Positions 59,998-64,000 of a stretch of 64,000 nucleotides of DNA are shown in pieces; position 1 is the stretch's first letter; every line of letters begins with the position of its first letter. The notes beneath the pieces were generated by a model. The model did not search any database and was not told the origin of the DNA. It saw nothing but the letters and a program-made list of their open reading frames with translations. The DNA is from an uncultured Monoglobus sp. (GTDB lineage Bacteria; Bacillota; Clostridia; Monoglobales; Monoglobaceae), in assembly GCA_947625055.1 (NCBI GenBank), contig CANQMT010000006.1, positions 1 through 64,000 on the forward strand. The letters are read 5' to 3'. A program made the translations under genes and the position numbers.

Positions 59998-60026
59998 TTG
60001 ATTTTTGGCGCAAAAGGTGGTATACT
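59998..60026 (+). promoter_or_regulatory. Promoter of the SLH-amidase gene
   Basis: TTGATT (59998-60003), 17-bp spacer, TATACT (60021-60026). Confidence 0.7.
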
Positions 60027-60041
60027 TGTAAACAGTTTACA
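60027..60041. promoter_or_regulatory. 15-bp palindromic operator candidate
   Basis: TGTAAACAGTTTACA has perfect 6-bp arms and begins at the base after the -10 box, covering the expected transcription start. Confidence 0.5.
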
Positions 60042-60164
60042 GAGATGTTGAGAAAAAGGCCGGATAACGGCGCGACCGGATAACGGCGAGGCCGGACGGC
60101 GGCGCAGACGCGCGGCTGCCACAGGGGATAATGTCCGGTCGAAATTATATGAGGTGATTATTTT

Positions 60165-61649
60165 ATGAAAAAATGCAGGATGATCACTGCCGCGGCGCTT
60201 GTGCTCGCGATGTTGATCTTGACTCTCCCGACATTGGGAGTGACTGCGAGGGAGTTTTCGGACGTGCCTATCACCGCCTCGTACTACACGGCGGTCGATA
60301 AGCTCAGCAACATAGGCGTGATACAGGGCAGAGAAGACGGAAATTTTGCCCCCGACGCTCAGACCACGCGCGCGGAGTTCTGCGCGTTCCTGGCGAGGGC
60401 GACCGGATACAGCGAGAGCTATTATCAGGCATCGACCGCGCCGTTCACGGACGTTTCGGCGGATTATTGGGCCAACAGCTACATATCATATTGTTATGAC
60501 AGAGGCTATGTAAACGGAAATCTTGACAACACGTTCGCACCTGCCGATCCGGTAACATACGAGCAGGTAGTAAAAATGGTCGTATGCTCTTCGGGAGCGG
60601 GCGACGAGAGCTTGAGAAGCGTCGGTCCGTATTGGTACTCGGGCTATCTGGCCGTTGCCGAAAAATACGGGCTGCTCCAAGACACGACCAAGGCCGTGGG
60701 TACGGACGCGAACAGAGCGTTTGTTGCTCAGATGATATACAATTCGTTAAGCTTTATAAACGGCGGCGAGTTTGACGACTCGATAGGCGCCGCGACGGAC
60801 GCGGCCGATCTGTCAAACAATTCGGCTTATCCCACCGCGGAGCCGCAGAATGCCGCGGACACATCGTCGGATGAGGATATTTTCGCGGCGGCGCCCGACC
60901 CCACGCTTGCGCCGAAGCCGACGGCGGCACCTCCCACATTGGCGCCCACACAGGCGCCCACGCCGCTTCCGACCAGGATCCCGACCGCGGCCCCAAAGCC
61001 GACAGCGACAAAAGCTCCCGCGCCGACACAGACGCCCGCGCAGAGCGTTCCGCAGAACGTGCCGGTTTGGGACTCGGCGTATCAGCCCAACAAGACGATA
61101 GTTATCGACCCGGGCCACAACTACAGCGGAGTTGACACGGGCGCGACGGGCAACGGCCTCAGAGAGCAGGACATCACATGGTACATTGCCGAAAAGGTCA
61201 AGCCCCTGCTTGAGGCACGCGGCTTCAACGTTGTTATGACGAGGAACTCGATATATGACAACTGCTCGACCGTGTCCACCTCGGACAGCCTTGCCTACAG
61301 ATACAACCTTGCCAACAATATCGGCGCGAGTTTGTTCGTTTCGATCCACTGCAACGCGGGCGGCTCGAACGGAACCGAGACCTACTGCTATTACAACAGC
61401 GTCGAGGGACGGAAGCTTGCACAGAAGATACAGAACTACATAATCGGCTCGGTCGGCACGGTGAACCGCGGAGTAAAGGAAGCGGGATTTGCGGTTATCA
61501 GACACACGACGATGCCCGCGGTGCTGGTTGAGACAGCGTTTATTGATACGGCGGATGATGCGGCGAAGCTCGCCGACAGCGCGTATCAGCAGAAATACGC
61601 CGAGAGCATTGCCCACGGAATTTGCGATTACATGGGCGTTGCGTATTAG
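60165..61649 (+). CDS. SLH-anchored N-acetylmuramoyl-L-alanine amidase
   Basis: A 494-residue surface enzyme that cuts the amide between MurNAc and the stem peptide. Signal peptide about 1-28; three SLH motifs about 30-205 (FSDVPITASYYTAVDKL, FTDVSADYWANSYISYC and a third degenerate one); a Pro/Ala/Thr linker about 225-295; then an Amidase_3 domain with zinc ligands in VIDPGHN, LREQD and SIHCNA and the catalytic Glu in VETAFI. GAGGTGA precedes the ATG. SLH domains bind secondary wall polymers, placing it on the wall. Confidence 0.93.
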   Translation: MKKCRMITAAALVLAMLILTLPTLGVTAREFSDVPITASYYTAVDKLSNIGVIQGREDGNFAPDAQTTRAEFCAFLARATGYSESYYQASTAPFTDVSADYWANSYISYCYDRGYVNGNLDNTFAPADPVTYEQVVKMVVCSSGAGDESLRSVGPYWYSGYLAVAEKYGLLQDTTKAVGTDANRAFVAQMIYNSLSFINGGEFDDSIGAATDAADLSNNSAYPTAEPQNAADTSSDEDIFAAAPDPTLAPKPTAAPPTLAPTQAPTPLPTRIPTAAPKPTATKAPAPTQTPAQSVPQNVPVWDSAYQPNKTIVIDPGHNYSGVDTGATGNGLREQDITWYIAEKVKPLLEARGFNVVMTRNSIYDNCSTVSTSDSLAYRYNLANNIGASLFVSIHCNAGGSNGTETYCYYNSVEGRKLAQKIQNYIIGSVGTVNRGVKEAGFAVIRHTTMPAVLVETAFIDTADDAAKLADSAYQQKYAESIAHGICDYMGVAY

Positions 61650-61660
61650 TTTAAGAATTA

Positions 61661-61686
61661 AAGGGCACATAAAAATGTGCCCTTTT
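61661..61686 (+). terminator. Terminator of the SLH-amidase gene
   Basis: AAGGGCACAT, AAAA, ATGTGCCCTT then TT: perfect 10-bp stem. Confidence 0.85.
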
Positions 61687-62065
61687 ACAACGTAGAGACT
61701 AGGGAATAGGAACTAGGGACTAGAATGTTAGTTCACCAAACGTCGTAGGGGCGGATATTATCCGCCCGCGGCGGCATGTGGGCATGCCGCCCTACATCGG
61801 TCGGGGGCATCGTCCACTACGAACGTAGAGACTAGGGAATAGGAACTAGGGACTAGAATGATAGTGCGCAAAACGTCGTAGGGGCGGACGACCTCGGCCG
61901 CCCGTCTGCCTCGCCCTCCGGGGAGGGTATGGAACGGGCAGCAGATTGCCGCCCCTACGGTATGGTGTCCATCGTGCGGGCTGCGACGATTTGATACACC
62001 ATCGGCACCCGTAGGGGCGGATATTATCCGCCCGGAGTTTTACATCGAATCGAAAGGAAAATATC
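61687..62065. repeat. Mosaic repeat island with two exact 37-bp direct repeats
   Basis: No gene. A 37-bp string beginning CGTAGAGACTAGGGAATAGG occurs at 61691-61727 and again, identical, at 61824-61860. Each is followed by a GTCGTAGGGGCGGA palindromic unit: GGGCGGATATTATCCGCCC at 61749-61767 and a GGACGACCTCGGCC variant near 61880. A further copy of the palindrome is at 62015-62033. GGCATGTGGGCATGCC adds another hairpin. Confidence 0.9.
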
Positions 62066-63304
62066 ATGGATAAAATCACGAAAAAGCCCGAGCTTCTGGC
62101 TCCGGCGGGGAACCTTTCCAAATTAAAAACCGCGATAACCTACGGCGCGGACGCGGTCTATATAGGCGGCGAGGAATTTTCGCTGCGGGCCGCGGCGGAC
62201 AACTTCACAGCGGCTGAGATAGCCGAGGGCGTGGAATATGCCCACGAGAGAGGCAAAAAGGTATATCTGACCGCAAACATAATCCCGCACAACGGCGACA
62301 TAGCCGAGTATGAGGGCTTTTTAAAGGAGCTTGACGGAATTGACATCGACGCGGTTATCCTGTCCGACCTCGGCATGTTCGCGATGACTCGCGAGCTGAT
62401 GCCGGACGTTGACATACACATCAGCACCCAGGCCAACAACGTCAACTGGAAAAGCGCGGAAATGTGGCGGAACATGGGCGCGAGCCGCGTGATCCTTGCC
62501 CGTGAGATGTCGCTTGAGGAGATCAGAGAGATCCGCGACAGGCTGCCCGATCTTGAGCTTGAGGTGTTTGTCCACGGCGCGATGTGCATTTCGTATTCGG
62601 GCCGCTGCCTGCTCAGCAACTACATGGCGGGCCGCGACGGGAACCGCGGCGGCTGCGCGCATCCGTGCAGATGGAAATATTTCCTTATGGAGGAGCAGCG
62701 CCCGGGCGAGTATATGCCCGTGTTTGAGAACGAGCGGGGAACCTTCATATATAATTCAAAGGATCTCTGCATGCTGCCGTATGTTGACAAGCTCGTCGAG
62801 GCCGGGATCACGTCTTTTAAGATCGAGGGCAGGGTAAAGTCGGAGTTTTACGTCGCCACCGTTGTCAAGGCGTACAGACAGGCGATCGACGATTACTTCG
62901 CCGCCGCGCCCGGGGAGTATAAATTTGACGGGCGGCTTATGGACGAGGTAAAAAAAGTGAGCCACCGCGACTACACCACCGGATTTTATTTCGGGAAGCC
63001 CGGCGGCACAGAGCAGCATTATGAGAGCAGCTCATACATCCGCAGCTACGAAATGGTGGGAACGGTCGAGAGCCTCGATGAAAAAAGCGGCATGGCGAAG
63101 GTGATCCAAAAAAACAGATTTTTCAAAGGCGACGAGGTCGAGTTCCTGCGCCCCTACGGCGATTTTTCAAAGCAGATCATAGAGTATATGACCGACGAGG
63201 CGGGAAACGAGATCGAAGTCGCGAACCACCCGCAGAGCCCGGTTTATATAAAAACCGGCTTCCCCTTGGAGCCCGGCACATATATGAGAAAGAAAAAGGA
63301 ATAA
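62066..63304 (+). CDS. U32 peptidase-family protein (tRNA/rRNA hydroxylation type)
   Basis: A 412-residue protein with the U32 signature EVFVHGAMCISYSGRC (about 172-187) and the following Cys cluster GGCAHPCRW. The N-terminal TIM-barrel start PELLAPAGNLSKLKTAITYG and the C-terminal beta-barrel (VIQKNRFFKGDEVEFLRP) match TrhP/RlhA-like proteins. Members in Bacillus and Escherichia are needed for hydroxylation of tRNA or 23S rRNA rather than proteolysis; peptidase activity is doubtful. GAAAGGA precedes the ATG. A single gene here. Confidence 0.9.
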   Translation: MDKITKKPELLAPAGNLSKLKTAITYGADAVYIGGEEFSLRAAADNFTAAEIAEGVEYAHERGKKVYLTANIIPHNGDIAEYEGFLKELDGIDIDAVILSDLGMFAMTRELMPDVDIHISTQANNVNWKSAEMWRNMGASRVILAREMSLEEIREIRDRLPDLELEVFVHGAMCISYSGRCLLSNYMAGRDGNRGGCAHPCRWKYFLMEEQRPGEYMPVFENERGTFIYNSKDLCMLPYVDKLVEAGITSFKIEGRVKSEFYVATVVKAYRQAIDDYFAAAPGEYKFDGRLMDEVKKVSHRDYTTGFYFGKPGGTEQHYESSSYIRSYEMVGTVESLDEKSGMAKVIQKNRFFKGDEVEFLRPYGDFSKQIIEYMTDEAGNEIEVANHPQSPVYIKTGFPLEPGTYMRKKKE

Positions 63305-63333
63305 TTTATAACGGCGCAATGTTTGATTTTGTA

Positions 63334-63362
63334 TTGACTTTTTTGAAATAATATGTTATTAT
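63334..63362 (+). promoter_or_regulatory. Promoter of the terminal SLH-protein gene
   Basis: TTGACT (63334-63339), 17-bp spacer, TATTAT (63357-63362), leader of about 85 nt. Confidence 0.65.
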
Positions 63363-63455
63363 TAACTGTACGGTCGTGAAGTACGTGTACCGCACGGCGC
63401 GCGGCCGCAATGCAAAAGAAAAATAATTTAAATTTATCTTTATGGAGGGTAAAAT

Positions 63456-64000
63456 ATGAGAAACATTAAAAGACTTACCTGTCTGGTTATAGCGCTTATG
63501 ATGATCATATCCTGCATTCCCGTGTTCGCGGCGTTCAGTGATGTTCAGCCGACGGCGGCGTACTCGCAGGCGGTATCGGCGCTCAGCCAGTTAGGCGTGA
63601 TCAACGGTTATGAGGACGGCACGTTCAAGCCGGATAACGATGTTACCCGCGCCGAGTTCACCGCCATGCTCATGAGAGTTTTGGGAGCCGGCAGCGTCGG
63701 TTCGACATCCTCGGCGGATCTTCCGTTCACGGATATTTCCGACACGGACTCGTCGATCTCGTGGGCTATCCCAAACATTAATACCGCTTACAAAAACGGC
63801 ATAATAAACGGCTATCCCGAGGACAATACATTCAGACCCAACGCAAACGTTTTGTATGAAGAAGCGGTCAAGATGGTTGTGTGCGCTCTGGGCTACGGCT
63901 CGTACGTTAACACAGACGTTGAGCCTTGGTATTCCGACTATATCAACCAGGCCAGAACGATGACCATAATCAAAAACGCTCAGAACATGGGCAATGTCGG
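63456..64000 (+). CDS. SLH-domain surface protein (3' end outside window)
   Basis: The first 181 codons of an open frame that runs off the window. A signal peptide (about 1-25, ending in VFAAF) is followed by SLH motifs: FSDVQPTAAYSQAVSALSQL with GVINGYEDGTFKPDNDVTRA, then PFTDISDTDSSISWAIPNIN with GIINGYPEDNTFRPNANVLY, and the start of a third. TGGAGGG precedes ATG 63456. It is probably an S-layer or wall-anchored protein; the effector domain, if any, is not visible. Confidence 0.9.
   Translation, partial: MRNIKRLTCLVIALMMIISCIPVFAAFSDVQPTAAYSQAVSALSQLGVINGYEDGTFKPDNDVTRAEFTAMLMRVLGAGSVGSTSSADLPFTDISDTDSSISWAIPNINTAYKNGIINGYPEDNTFRPNANVLYEEAVKMVVCALGYGSYVNTDVEPWYSDYINQARTMTIIKNAQNMGNV

Larger units (their letters stand above)
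59679..60164. other. Divergent intergenic region with two palindromes
   Basis: About 490 bp between the gap promoter and the SLH-amidase gene. Holds the palindrome TTGTGCA-ATC-TGCACAA (59769-59785), a small hairpin CCCAC/GTGGG near 59852-59866, the amidase promoter (59998-60026) with a palindrome at its start site (60027-60041), and a GC-rich stretch after it. A 105-codon frame at 59766 has no ribosome site and a composition unlike a gene. Confidence 0.55.

Noticed and set aside
59766-60083. A 105-codon frame upstream of the SLH-amidase
   Set aside because: No ribosome site, odd composition, and the amidase promoter and operator-like palindrome lie inside it.

Overview
The window reads as a chromosomal segment of an anaerobic, fermentative Clostridia-type Firmicute, probably an uncultured gut or digester lineage. 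Supporting signs are a group B-like [FeFe] hydrogenase, a 2[4Fe-4S] ferredoxin, a pyrophosphate-type phosphofructokinase, GTP-type PEP carboxykinase, a K+-type membrane pyrophosphatase, lactate dehydrogenase, SLH-domain surface proteins, strong Shine-Dalgarno sites with frequent TTG/GTG starts, and many textbook TTGACA-N17-TATAAT promoters. No contig-scale prophage, CRISPR array or intact insertion sequence was seen.

Layout. 1-600: end of an rRNA operon (5S 3' part), tRNA-Asn, and a 230-bp tandem duplication carrying dispersed palindromic repeats. 613-5300: a small clostridial protein, PPi-phosphofructokinase, an AbrB/PIN toxin-antitoxin pair, tRNA-Pro, hydrogenase behind a Rex-like operator, and ferredoxin. 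5500-7305: PEP carboxykinase. 7479-10802: a signalling module (HTH regulator, membrane Ser/Thr kinase, Mor-type HTH protein, membrane protein whose outer domain resembles that of the kinase). 11044-15483: TerB-like protein, RpiB, NlpC/P60-like protein, phenylacetate-CoA ligase, DUF362 ferredoxin-like protein. 15639-18599: tRNA-Glu followed by an isolated phage-tail-fibre-like protein. 18719-23710: a peptide-maturation-like cluster (S26-like peptidase, nucleotidyltransferase, PqqD, ABC exporter, HPr-kinase-like protein, secreted stalk-domain protein). 24045-26368: response regulator without an adjacent kinase, then three genes of unknown function. 26457-30261: MATE exporter, lactate dehydrogenase, apiosidase-like glycosidase. 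30419-42882: FtsH-RlmH, the DUF1015-hom-thrB-lysC threonine-branch operon, an SDR, a methyltransferase, HepT/MntA toxin-antitoxin, PPK2 and an M23 peptidase. 43047-52537: glmU-pth-mfd-PpiC isomerase, then membrane pyrophosphatase. 52670-64000: secreted proteins, a BspA-like leucine-rich-repeat protein behind a leader terminator, a GNAT toxin-antitoxin-like pair, GAPDH, an SLH-amidase, a U32 peptidase-family protein and the start of another SLH protein.

How it fits together. PPi-phosphofructokinase, PEP carboxykinase, GAPDH and LDH give a glycolytic/fermentative route in which PPi can replace ATP; the membrane pyrophosphatase can turn PPi into an ion gradient and PPK2 links polyphosphate to nucleotides. 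Hydrogenase and ferredoxin handle reductant, and the 18-bp operator at the hydrogenase promoter suggests NADH/NAD+ sensing. Aspartate kinase carries a strong internal start at codon 246, the arrangement known from Bacillus LysC.

Several intergenic gaps (about 240-600, 40580-40850, 55430-55930, 61690-62040) are filled with one mosaic repeat family: a palindrome GGGCGGATATTATCCGCCC, AT-rich TAG-containing strings, and GC-rich inverted arms. The least explained loci are the peptide-maturation-like cluster, the kinase module with a shared outer domain, the orphan tail-fibre-like gene, and these mosaic repeats. All function calls come from reading motifs by eye; no database search was possible.
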